Positions 1 through 7,654 are shown, numbered from the stretch's first letter. The stretch is 37,457 bases of DNA from Pseudoalteromonas sp. NBT06-2 (GCF_002276045.1 NZ_NQMR01000093.1:1-37457); one strand, 5' to 3'. Numbers and translations: made by a program. Notes: generated by a model not told the origin, from the letters alone.

Positions 1-20
1 CTTGAAGTGGTTTGGGTATA
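1..20. repeat. End of a MITE-like inverted-repeat element (cut by window edge)
   Basis: The first 20 bases, CTTGAAGTGGTTTGGGTATA, are identical to the right terminal inverted repeat of the element inserted at about 3.0-3.25 kb. The rest of this copy lies left of the window. A diverged terminus of the same kind (TATATACCCATGTTACTTGG, then TAATGCAGG) lies at about 73-101, so this spot may have received more than one copy. Confidence 0.7.
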
Positions 21-143
21 GAAGGGATAGATGATGAGCCCATGTTATAAATTCATGGCCATTCGATTACCTATATACCCATGTTACTTGGTAATGCAGG
101 TTTCAGAGCTTGGGTAGGATACGAGTACAAGACATGATTTGTA

Positions 144-386
144 ATCCTTGTTTATCACCCTTCGGGCAAGGTTGACTTGCCTTAATTAATTCCCGATGAA
201 TTGATCATGGCGTATTTTCGCCTAACAGTCAGCACCGAGCGCAAGTAACAACCACAAATCACACGCTTTATCCCATCATCTTCCTCACTGTTTTGAATAA
301 CAGACGCTAGCCTATTATGTTTTAAACAAAAAAATAGCAAAATCATTCAGCAAAGCGGGTTAACTAGCATTTTATAGGCAAAATAT
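144..386 (+). mobile_element. IS91-like element remnant, copy 1 (internally deleted)
   Basis: This stretch aligns with 5460-5984. Both share the same left edge (ATCCTTGTTTATCACCC) and right edge (TTTTATAGGCAAAATAT). At 206-252 one frame reads HGVFSPNSQHRAQVTT, the 'HGVFAPN' region of IS91-family Y2 transposases. After that, 283 bases present in copy 2 are missing, with a CA microhomology at the junction. Only the 3' end of the element survives and it cannot encode a transposase. Its right edge abuts the outer-membrane protein fragment that follows, so the IS end probably marks the breakpoint that truncated that gene. Confidence 0.75.
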
Positions 387-845
387 TCGTTTGCAAATTG
401 CTGAATATTCACCGCTGGATTTAACCTTACAACTGAATTTTCGTACCGGCGAAAATAATGACCGACACAGACTCGGAGTCCGCTGGAGGTTAAATAATAC
501 TACTTACTTAAAAGACATGTTTAACAGTATTAACCTAAAATACTCCATTAACTTGCATTTCATCCAGTTTGATAATAAGTAAGCTCAGGTGTTGCAACTA
601 GAACATGTTTTTATGATGAAATACCCTTATCTAACCAACAAGTTACATTTAACCGGTTTTATTGATCATACCTTTAACCAGGACAACCCAAATGCGTTCC
701 CTACTAACCCGATTGTTGCCGAAGCCCAATTAGGGTTTAACCTAATGGACAACTTATTTATGGTCGCCAAATATGGCTTTAATCAATACCGTAATCAGAT
801 TTGAACAACCTGGCTTTAGGGCTGCAATATAAAATGATTTGGTAA
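385..845 (+). pseudogene. C-terminal remnant of an outer-membrane beta-barrel protein gene
   Basis: One frame runs from the edge of the IS91-like remnant (reading ...RLQIAEYSPLDLTLQL...) to an in-frame TAA at 580-582. It continues in the same frame (AQVLQLEHVFMMKYPYL...) to about 795, where a one-base deletion shifts it. In the next frame it ends SDLNNLALGLQYKMIW-stop. Alternating hydrophobic and polar residues and a final aromatic residue suggest a beta-barrel C-terminus. I do not recognise the subfamily. The 5' part is gone. Nonsense codon, frameshift and truncation together make this a decayed gene. Confidence 0.6.
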
Positions 846-991
846 AAATAGTTAGGTTAACAATGGACTATTTTAAATTTTTTGTTAAAGATTTAAGGGC
901 TAAGTTCGAACACTCCACTCTGATGCATTGTTTTATCAAGGCTATTTTGAGAACTCCCTGTGTTAGCTATGATAGTGTTTATATGCACACT

Positions 992-2086
992 TCATAAATG
1001 ATATTTTTCTTTAATAAACCGTACAATTCCACTTTCTTCAATATAGATTGTATTGGCTACTTTTGTGATCAAGCGTTTATTTTCCAATGATTTATAGGCT
1101 GATTGGATTTGACTTCTATTAGGGGTTTTGACACCCAGTTTTTTATATAGTGTCATTGCTTCTTCATCATAGCGAGACAGTTTGTCTGCCACTCGAATAA
1201 GGACTCCCTGCTGTATTTTAGTTAATGCATCAACAGTGGGATCATATTGATTCTCCAACTGCATCATTTCATTAATGCTTTTGCATGCCTCCCTAAGACT
1301 TGTTTGGTTAAGCGCCAGATGCTGCACAAGACGATCAAACCAAAATGCAGATTGGTTTATTGCGTTGAAATATTTGATCAACTCACTGGTGCTAAAGTTC
1401 AGGTCGAAGTGTTTTTTTAGCATAGCGTTAATATGACTCACATAGTCGTCACTTAAATGAGGAAAAGCGACTTGATTTGCACTGCTGTAGAATGGCATAT
1501 CCTTATTGTTAAACATCGCTTCAATTCCACGACGACTTGAACCTGTGTATAGCACTCCAATCGATTCATTTAGTTCATCGAGTATTGTTCTTAACATGTA
1601 TTGTAAGGGTGTAAATTCTTTTGCCGTGATCAAATGCTGAATTTCATCGAACAATAAAATCACTCGATTATTTTCAGCCTCTTTCACTATTTGACGCAAA
1701 AGATTACCAAGAATAACCAGCTCATCATCGGTGGCGACAACCGGATCTAACTTGCCAAATTCCGCAGTTATTCCTAATGCTTTTACTTTTGTTATTTCCG
1801 CCTTTAAAACCGACTGTAATGCATTTTTTTTACCCAGTTGCTTAAGCGCCATTTGCAATTTATTAATCATTTCTTTTTGCGGAGCATTTTTGTTGCTCCA
1901 CATAGATATATACACAGGGATGCAATTGGCTTTAACTAAGCTTGGGGTGAGATCTTTGAGTAAAAACATTGTTTTGCCAATTCGTCTTTGGCCTAAGTAA
2001 GCGAGTCGGTTAAATAATCCGCTGGTTAATTGTTGTGTGATGTTTTTTGCCAACTCAGGTCTATTGTAGTGCCATGATATTGCCAT
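992..2086 (-). CDS. Orphan P-loop ATPase (ATPase_2 / AAA-like) with C-terminal winged helix
   Basis: The 364-residue protein has a Walker A motif GQRRIGKT (residues 32-39), a Walker B stretch VILLFDE (142-148) and a sensor-1-like VLYTGSSR (178-185) followed by RGIEAMF. This is the layout of the ATPase_2 (PF01637-type) / STAND-related ATPases. Residues about 305-364 look like a winged-helix DNA- or partner-binding domain. No signal peptide or membrane segment is seen. The start is the first ATG of the frame, with no clear ribosome-binding site. It stands alone between degraded genes, with no visible partner (nuclease, toxin, protease or integrase). Such ATPases are common on mobile islands, so a role in defence or element maintenance is possible but only inferred. 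Confidence 0.75.
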   Translation of the reverse strand: MAISWHYNRPELAKNITQQLTSGLFNRLAYLGQRRIGKTMFLLKDLTPSLVKANCIPVYISMWSNKNAPQKEMINKLQMALKQLGKKNALQSVLKAEITKVKALGITAEFGKLDPVVATDDELVILGNLLRQIVKEAENNRVILLFDEIQHLITAKEFTPLQYMLRTILDELNESIGVLYTGSSRRGIEAMFNNKDMPFYSSANQVAFPHLSDDYVSHINAMLKKHFDLNFSTSELIKYFNAINQSAFWFDRLVQHLALNQTSLREACKSINEMMQLENQYDPTVDALTKIQQGVLIRVADKLSRYDEEAMTLYKKLGVKTPNRSQIQSAYKSLENKRLITKVANTIYIEESGIVRFIKEKYHL

Positions 2087-2521
2087 TTCTATTCATACCT
2101 ATTCATTCATGATTAATTGCATTCACTATAACTTGATGAAAGCAACTTTTCAAGATGAATGGAGATGAATGGAGATGAGTGTTTAATAAAGATTTAAGTG
2201 GTCGTCAATGGAAGCACCTAGCTCAACCCTATGTTTGGTTCTGCAAATAGAGCGTGGGTCATATCAACAATTTTTTCTTTAGAAAGCTGGTAAGCCTTAC
2301 CCATCAAAACCTAAACTATTTCAGTAATAGTTATTGTCAACTATCAAAAATATTTTACGTTTGGCGATTTTTATTTTCACAAATCAATCCAACCTGAGTC
2401 TTTAATATATCAAGTTTAATTTATACAGAGGTCGTTTAATACTCAATTAAATTGATAAAATAGCATCTTTGTTCGTAAAATTGTTGATGCAAAAAAAATG
2501 AAAAAACATAACGGAGAAAAA
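2087..2521. other. Intergenic stretch without a recognisable gene
   Basis: Between the divergent ATPase gene and the broken beta-propeller gene, all frames are short. The only structure is a short tandem repeat of AGATGAATGG at 2153-2178, close to ATTCATTCATG / ATGAATGAAT runs near the ATPase start. The AT-rich part just before 2522 presumably held the promoter of the broken gene. No terminator hairpin or RNA gene was seen. Confidence 0.4.
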
Positions 2522-4006
2522 ATGACTAATAGCGATAATGGAACACTAATTAGTGTAACCGAATTACAAATAAAAGCTTTACCTAAGTGACTGAGTGAAA
2601 CTTTGAAGGGGTCTGATACATCAATTAAAGCTAATACCATATGTGACGTATTTAAGGATGACAATTATACATTTAAGTCAGCAAATAAAAGAACTATATC
2701 ACCCGTTAAAGTAGGCATTACTTTGCCCAGATATAAATTTGATGGTGATGATTATAAAAATAATAATCGCCGTCCGCAAGGCATTGCCAAGTACGGTAAG
2801 TATATTATTAACAGTTGGTACTTTAGAAAAGGAAGATACAAGGATAATTGCAAATTAACCATCACCGATCCCATAAAGAATATATATTTTAACTTAGTGC
2901 TGGTTCAAGTTCCACAAGGTGAAGACACTGAATTTGAAAAAATTCAGTCCCATGGAGGAGGTTTAGCTGTTGTGGGTGATTATCTATATACCCAAGTCAC
3001 TTCAAGATGTGAGGTTCAGGACTGCTGAGCAATTCATGATCTAGGCGCATCTTTGCATTAATGGTTACTCCCTTAAAAAAAGATGGAACAACGAGCATGA
3101 TTTGCTCAGAAGTCCCTGTAAGGTTGATTTATAAATACTTTATGCAGCGTTATTGATTTTGAAAAGGGAATAACCATGTTCTTCAATCAATGCCTTGCCT
3201 AAAGCATTTCTAATTCCAACTGAATCCTGCATCTTGAAGTGGTTTGGGTATATATGGTTGATTCGTGGAAATTAGCAGACAAAAAACAAAGAGCGATCCG
3301 AGTTTTTGATCTTAGATTAATATTGGATCGCAGTGCATGTTCCTCATATATTAGTTCGGATCAGAGTTTTGTGAATGAATACACTTATATGTTGCCAGAA
3401 GTGGGCAGAATTTTGATTGATACACCTTTGAATGCTCCTCTATCCTATCTATCAACCACTGAGATCAATAACGTACCTTACTTTTTAACAGGTAATTTTT
3501 ACTCTGAGAAAAAATCAAAGTACAGCCAAGGTGGTGAAGCCATGATTTGGCTGTTACCAATGAGTAACGTTAAAACTAGTGCGGATTTCGCATTTGTTGC
3601 GCCAGATGCAAGTTGCTATGAGATAAAACCCGTTTTTCCTTCGGGAGATGAGAAAGGAGATACAGTTACTCGGATCCAAGGAGCAGCGTTTGTTAATAAT
3701 AACTTGCTGATAGTCAATCGATCATACTCGGATAAAACAAAACAACTGCAGGTGCTTCAGTACCAAAAGATGCCAACGTCGAGTGGTTTTGATGCGACTC
3801 AATTAAATGGATTTTTCAGCGGAACTGAATCTAATCCAAACTCTTATCAGCACAAAAACTGGTTGTACGGGTGTGAAGACCTTTGTATTGATAAAGGTAT
3901 TTCACAGGAAAGCGAGATAAATTATTTATATACAGTAACGGAGTTTGCAGATCACCGTAACATCTATACGGCAAAACTGTCAGACATCATTAATCTGGTG
4001 ACCTAA
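2522..4006 (+). pseudogene. Putative beta-propeller protein gene, broken by TGA and a MITE
   Basis: A good ribosome-binding site (GGAGAAAAA) precedes ATG 2522. The frame reads MTNSDNGTLISVTELQIKAL, then PK, and hits TGA at 2588-2590. Beyond it the same frame continues (LSETLKGSDTSIKANTIC...) to ...GGGLAVVGDYLY at 2989. There a 264-bp MITE-like element interrupts it, with stops inside. After the element the same frame resumes as MVDSWKLADKKQRAIRVFDL... and runs to TAA at 4006. Without the insert the joined protein would have about 405 residues. The motif style (PQGIAKYGKYIINSWY, GGGLAVVGDYLYMVDSW, IRVFDL, RIQGAAFVNNNLLIVNRS) resembles secreted bacterial beta-propeller proteins of unknown function, but this copy has no clear signal peptide. 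The TGA probably replaces a TGG (KWLSETLK). Confidence 0.75.
2985..3254. mobile_element. MITE-like non-coding element with ~25-bp terminal inverted repeats
   Basis: The left end TATATACCCAAGTCACTTCA (continuing AGATG) and the right end (CATCTTGAAGTGG, then TTTGGGTATATA) are inverted repeats matching at 23 of 25 positions. TATATA stands on both sides, so the net insertion is 264 bp; the duplicated target may be TA, TATA or TATATA. Inside are two more inverted pairs: 3025-3038 with 3096-3109 (13 of 14), and 3061-3074 with 3164-3177 (13 of 14). A transcript would therefore fold strongly. No protein is encoded. The size, inverted repeats and AT target fit a MITE moved by a transposase elsewhere in the genome. 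Confidence 0.85.
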
Positions 4007-4064
4007 GTTGAACCTGTAAAACAAACGGTGTCATTATCAGTTTCATACCATGCCACTTGATTGA

Positions 4065-4098
4065 TTAACAACCACAACCCAAAGGTTGTGGTTGTTAA
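4065..4098. terminator. Perfect 15-bp hairpin, possible bidirectional terminator
   Basis: TTAACAACCACAACC and GGTTGTGGTTGTTAA form a perfect 15-bp stem with a 4-base loop. It lies 59 bases after the stop of the broken beta-propeller gene and 23 bases after the stop of the symporter remnant on the other strand. A long T-run is missing on both sides, so efficiency is uncertain. Confidence 0.5.
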
Positions 4099-4120
4099 GT
4101 CAATTCTGGAGGATTTATAC

Positions 4121-4317
4121 TTAATGTGTATGCGCTTCACTTGAACCTTTTGGGTTTCTGATAGCATTCACCATTTCTTTGATATCTTCTGGTGTTTCAG
4201 CGGTGACTTTACGCACAGTAATCGCCACTCCAAAATTCACCAGCATGCCTATCAGACCTATTCCTTTTGGTGAGATACCAAATAACCAGTTTTCAGCCGA
4301 ATCTAGGACTTATACTC
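4121..4317 (-). pseudogene. C-terminal scrap of a sodium:solute (acetate/cation) symporter gene
   Basis: Read on the minus strand, about 65 codons are open and end at TAA (4121-4123). The frame contains ENWLFGISPKGIGLIGMLVN, then FGVAITVRKVTAETPEDIKE and a tail ending SEAHTH. This is the characteristic C-terminus of the VC_2705 / ActP-type sodium:solute symporters, with the last transmembrane helix and a hydrophilic His-containing tail. Upstream the frame closes at once (TAA), so over 500 codons of the normal gene are missing. In many relatives this symporter is encoded next to acs and the CrbS/CrbR regulators, both functionally linked to acetate uptake; acs and crbR are found 6-8 kb to the right here. 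The scrap suggests loss or relocation of the transporter. Confidence 0.8.
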
Positions 4318-4385
4318 ATTACTGCTAGTTATCCTTATGTACTTTCATGTTTTTCAGGAACGCCAGATAACAGTTTCACTAAATG

Positions 4386-4429
4386 ATGTTACGGCAGGGA
4401 CATTGATAAAGATGATCCTGCCGTAACAT
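4386..4429. other. 13-bp inverted repeat downstream of the membrane protein gene
   Basis: ATGTTACGGCAGG and CCTGCCGTAACAT form a perfect 13-bp stem around an 18-base loop. It begins 46 bases beyond the stop of the minus-strand membrane protein gene and could end its transcript, although no T-run follows. It might instead be the footprint of a small inverted-repeat element. Confidence 0.35.
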
Positions 4430-4475
4430 AGAACCACTAAGGCATATCAGTAACCAATCTAAGTGGATTTACTTT

Positions 4476-5036
4476 CTAAGCTGCCTGTTTTGTTACTTTG
4501 ACACTTCTCATTTTTACCCAAATGAAGTGCGTGATAAAATATACTACCGCTGATGCAAACGCTATCAAAGCAGCAAATATTGTTGGCAATACAGCACCAA
4601 AAACAAAGCTCATACTCATAATAAAGCCCAGTATAAACTCTGCTCTATACACTCTGAAAAATAGTGCAAAACACAGTATGCCTGGAAACAAAACCGATGA
4701 GACTTCAGAATAACCATATAAGAAACTTAACGAGAGTATTGCGCCATAGATGAGTGAAAGAACCAAACTGATAATCACTTGCTTAGTAAGTAATGGTCTA
4801 CTTTCTTCAGGAGAATTTACAATGCGATTTTTAATGAGTTTAAGTAGGGCCCATGACAAAAAGGGCAATAATAAAGCTCCCCACCAATTAGATAGTTCGG
4901 GAAACTCAGGATTTTGTAGTAGGTAATGGCTTGGTACACCTTCGTTAAAGTATTGCCAGATGAGTAATGACCAAATCGATATTGTTACAAAGCTGACAAA
5001 ATAGGTACTGATCCGTGATAGTTGTTCGCTGTTCAT
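4476..5036 (-). CDS. Unknown membrane protein with about five to six helices
   Basis: This 186-residue protein is mostly hydrophobic. Likely membrane segments lie at about residues 11-30, 51-68, 85-109, 112-127 and 133-175 (the last long enough for two). Short basic loops (KLIKNRI, FRVYRAE) and a basic C-terminal tail (WVKMRSVKVTKQ) suggest an inside C-terminus. I do not recognise a family. The ATG has only a weak purine stretch (AGAAG) about 11 bases upstream. It lies between a symporter scrap and an IS91-like remnant, so it may be a survivor of an older locus. An intact frame with balanced membrane topology argues that it is real. Confidence 0.65.
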   Translation of the reverse strand: MNSEQLSRISTYFVSFVTISIWSLLIWQYFNEGVPSHYLLQNPEFPELSNWWGALLLPFLSWALLKLIKNRIVNSPEESRPLLTKQVIISLVLSLIYGAILSLSFLYGYSEVSSVLFPGILCFALFFRVYRAEFILGFIMSMSFVFGAVLPTIFAALIAFASAVVYFITHFIWVKMRSVKVTKQAA

Positions 5037-5459
5037 ACAGGTATCTTCTTATTAATAGGTTAAATTTACTTGGTTAAGCAAATAGTATTCCAACAAGAGT
5101 AAAGTACTATTTACAAGGGCTGTGAAAGGTATTTTATAAAGCTATTGTTTGCAGTTAACCAATAAATAATTAAATTAACCATTTATTATAGATAATGGCG
5201 GATCTCTCAAATAGTGTTTAGCAAGTAAAATCAATAATACTGATAAATTACAGAAAAAAAGCAGCCATTGCGGCTGCTTTTAATTTTTATCTTTACTAAG
5301 CTACTTTAGGTGACACTAATTTTATCTAACTGTCTATGTTGAGTACTACGTAAGTTTCAGCTAAATATGCTTATTACGCATGCTGGCGACAATGCCAAAT
5401 AAAGCTAGCGGCTTTAGTGCCAAAGCCAAGAGTCAATTTAACCAGATTTGATGATAAAC
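5037..5459. other. Intergenic stretch with one terminator and no gene
   Basis: Apart from the hairpin at 5257-5281, the region holds only short frames. One minus-strand frame ending near 5360 reads ...LALKPLALFGIVASMRNKHI-stop. It could be the hydrophobic tail of a lost membrane or PEP-CTERM-like protein, but it is too short to call. Confidence 0.35.
5257..5281. terminator. Intrinsic terminator, T/A-flanked on both sides
   Basis: AAAAGCAGCC-ATTGC-GGCTGCTTTT is a 10-bp stem with a 5-base loop, followed by TAATTTTTAT on the plus strand and preceded by an A-run. It can act in both directions. No intact gene ends beside it now, which fits loss of the gene it once served. Confidence 0.7.
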
Positions 5460-5984
5460 ATCCTTGTTTATCACCCTTCGGGCAAGGTTGACTTGCCTTA
5501 ATTAATTCCCGATGAATTGATCATGGTGTATTTGCGCCTAACAGTCAGCACCGAGCGCAAGTAACAACCATGCTCAGTAAGCACTTAAAGCCTGCATCAG
5601 TCAAACAAACTGCGAGCAAACATAAAGGCATGACCTGGGCGCAACGGTTAAAGCGGGTATTTGGTATTGAGATCCAAACATGCGACCTGTGTGGTGGTGC
5701 AGTTAAGATCATTGCAAGTATTGAAGAACCTGTGGTGATCAAAAAATACTCGATCACCTCGATAAGCATCCATGCAAAATAGACCAAAAGCTGCCACCAA
5801 GTCGCGTATCACCACAATTTACCTTGTTGAACTTAATAAGCAAGTAAGAAGCACAAATCACACGCTTTATCCAAACACCTTCATCACTGTTTTGAATAAC
5901 AGACGCTAGCCTATTGTGTTTTAAACAAAGAAGAACAAAATTAGTGATCAAAGTGGGAAAATTGGCATTTTATAGGCAAAATAT
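5460..5984 (+). mobile_element. IS91-like element remnant, copy 2 (3' part)
   Basis: This is the longer of two copies sharing both edges with 144-386. It keeps the last part of a Y2-type transposase gene and about 137 bases of non-coding 3' end, which in IS91-family elements carries the replication-origin end. The left edge falls inside the transposase gene, so the element is 5'-truncated. Identical left truncation points in the two copies suggest that one already truncated copy was duplicated, or that both arose from one defective parent. Confidence 0.8.
5522..5847 (+). pseudogene. IS91-family transposase gene, C-terminal part, frameshifted
   Basis: The frame starts at HGVFAPNSQHRAQVTT and continues through KGMTWAQRLKRVFGIEIQTC and DLCGGAVKIIASIEEPVVIK. 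This is the conserved C-terminal zinc-finger-like region (C-x2-C-GGAVK-IA-IE-P-VI) of IS91/ISCR transposases. Just after VVIKK a one-base loss in an A-run (ATCAAAAAATACTCG) shifts the frame. The next frame reads LDHLDKHPCKIDQKLPPSRV, then SPQFTLLNLISK-stop at 5845-5847, the expected natural end. The catalytic N-terminal two-thirds are absent. Confidence 0.85.
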
Positions 5985-6125
5985 CGTCAATAAATAGCCA
6001 TGACAGTGGCATAAACAAACTAAAAGCTAAAATGCATACTTTAATTTTAGCCAAAAGGCCGTTTATTCTACTTATACTCTGGCGGGCTTTTAGCAACTTC
6101 AATGATAAAAGGGAATGGTGCGTGA
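5985..6125. other. Intergenic stretch, no feature seen
   Basis: Sequence between the IS91-like remnant and the next gene scrap has no open frame of note and no clear hairpin. Confidence 0.3.
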
Positions 6126-6418
6126 GATCCCAAAGTTCATTTGTTTGCGTATAGTATAGGTAATGTAGTTGTGAGTGAGGCCTTAAAAGGGAAATCGCAA
6201 CCTATAGAGCATTATTAGCCTCTCAAGCAGCGACAGTAGCAGGTGCTTATAACTTCGAACAGCCTGAAATATTGCATGATTATAATGTGGTACAGCAATT
6301 TCAAAGCTTACGAACCAATTGTACAGGTGGCAATAGTTCTGGTTTCAAAGTGGCATGGAGATGTCACCGCTATCCACCTGTTAAAGCAAACTCTTATACG
6401 ACTAAAGTAGGTACATAA
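6126..6418 (+). pseudogene. Decayed fragment of an unknown protein gene
   Basis: Two overlapping frames look protein-like. The first reads DPKVHLFAYSIGNVVVSEAL and stops at 6212. The second starts around 6197 and reads ATYRALLASQAATVAGAYNF, EQPEILHDYNVVQQFQSLRT, then NCTGGNSSGFKVAWRCHRYP before ending at TAA 6416-6418. Together they suggest one gene with a frameshift near 6195 and no surviving 5' end. The C-terminal part has two cysteines and could be an exported or toxin-like tail, but I recognise no family. Confidence 0.45.
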
Positions 6419-6471
6419 TTTATAACCGTAGCCTATACAATGAATTATCTGTATTTATTTTAGGGAAGGTT

Positions 6472-7629
6472 ATGCTTAAACATAGTGTTTATTGGGCGTT
6501 TATCGCGTTTATCGCGTTGATGTGGTTGGTTAGCCCTTTGGGCTTTGCAACACCTAACATGCCAAAAGTGGCGAATGATTTTGCGGCAAAGGTGGCCAAG
6601 TATAAGTATGTGGCATTGGGTGAGCAAAGCCACGGTGCAGCTAATGTATTTAGCTTTAAGCGAGAGGCCGTAAAAGCATTACATAAGAATTATAACTACA
6701 ACGTGCTTGCACTTGAGAGTGGCTTATATGATGTAGATTGGCTGTATCGCGAATTTATTAAAAATGGCCAATCTATTGCGGGGAATGCTGCGGGTAATCT
6801 ATTTTATATGTATGCAAATAGCGCAGAACTTAAACCTTTATTTCGCTATATTGAGCAATCACATCGCTCGGTACAACCGTTAAAGTTAGTGGGTTTTGAC
6901 TCGCAACTGACTGGAGGAATTTCAAAACAATTTTTGGTAAAAGAATTACTGAGTCTTTTGCCACCTTTTAATGCCCAGTTTAACAAACAACAGTGGCAAG
7001 AAATAGCGGCTGTTTTGCAAAGTGTTATTGAAATCAACAGTAAAAAACCAAACAATACAGAGGCTTTTTTTACCTTATTTACACAGCTTGAAGCGCACGC
7101 GAAAGGCATTACTGCAAGGCCTGATTTTTGGCAGCGAATTTTAGTAGGGTTAAAAGCCCAAGCTAAAAGACAGTGGCAATTAGAAGATAGGCGTAGTCAT
7201 GAAATGGGCAACAATTTAGTGTGGCAAGCGCAGCAGCACAAAACACAAAAAATGATTATTTGGGCACATATTTATCATTTGCAAAAAGAGCGTAATGATG
7301 GCTTTGGCAATGCCGGGAAAGTGATGTTTGATCACTACCCAAAAGAGTATCATGTAACGCATTTTACGGGTGCTCAGGGGCAGTTTGTTAACTTTATAAG
7401 TATGAAAATAGACCCTGTGGTTTCTCTTTCTAAGAATAGTGTTGAGTTTAAAGCCAATAAATTAGGCTGTGACATTTGTATTTTAGATGTCCCGACATTG
7501 TTAACTCAGCAACCTGATGACAAAGTATTGTTAATTGATTACGCCACATCAGCACCGCTCAAAACTATTGCTTATAAATGGGATACATTGATTCATTTTT
7601 CGAACGTAACGCCTTCTGTGCAGCAATAA
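6472..7629 (+). CDS. Erythromycin-esterase-like family protein with signal peptide
   Basis: The 385-residue protein starts with a signal-peptide-like stretch (KHSVYWAFIAFIALMWLVSP, ending about ...GFATP). The mature part shows landmarks of the erythromycin esterase family (PF05139): GEQSHG (50-55; canonical GExxHG), ALESG with Glu82, RRSHEMGNN, and IIWAHIYHLQK (canonical WAHNxH). Family members hydrolyse macrolide lactones or act as related hydrolases with a His/Glu active site. Many environmental members have other, unknown substrates. The Asn of WAHN is Ile here, so macrolide esterase activity cannot be assumed. AGGGAAGGTT precedes ATG 6472. A hairpin follows the stop. It is transcribed alone and is the best-preserved gene of the accessory region. 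Confidence 0.85.
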   Translation: MLKHSVYWAFIAFIALMWLVSPLGFATPNMPKVANDFAAKVAKYKYVALGEQSHGAANVFSFKREAVKALHKNYNYNVLALESGLYDVDWLYREFIKNGQSIAGNAAGNLFYMYANSAELKPLFRYIEQSHRSVQPLKLVGFDSQLTGGISKQFLVKELLSLLPPFNAQFNKQQWQEIAAVLQSVIEINSKKPNNTEAFFTLFTQLEAHAKGITARPDFWQRILVGLKAQAKRQWQLEDRRSHEMGNNLVWQAQQHKTQKMIIWAHIYHLQKERNDGFGNAGKVMFDHYPKEYHVTHFTGAQGQFVNFISMKIDPVVSLSKNSVEFKANKLGCDICILDVPTLLTQQPDDKVLLIDYATSAPLKTIAYKWDTLIHFSNVTPSVQQ

Positions 7630-7654
7630 ACTGCCTAAGCTCACACTTAGAGTG

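Noticed and set aside
2443..2664. Minus-strand hydrophobic frame across the start of the broken propeller gene
   Set aside because: It overlaps the ribosome-binding site and first codons of a clear plus-strand gene, and its composition reflects AT-rich antisense sequence.
5257..5281. Possible small RNA ending at the strong hairpin near 5.26 kb
   Set aside because: No promoter-like sequence or conserved upstream structure was seen; a leftover terminator of a lost gene explains it.
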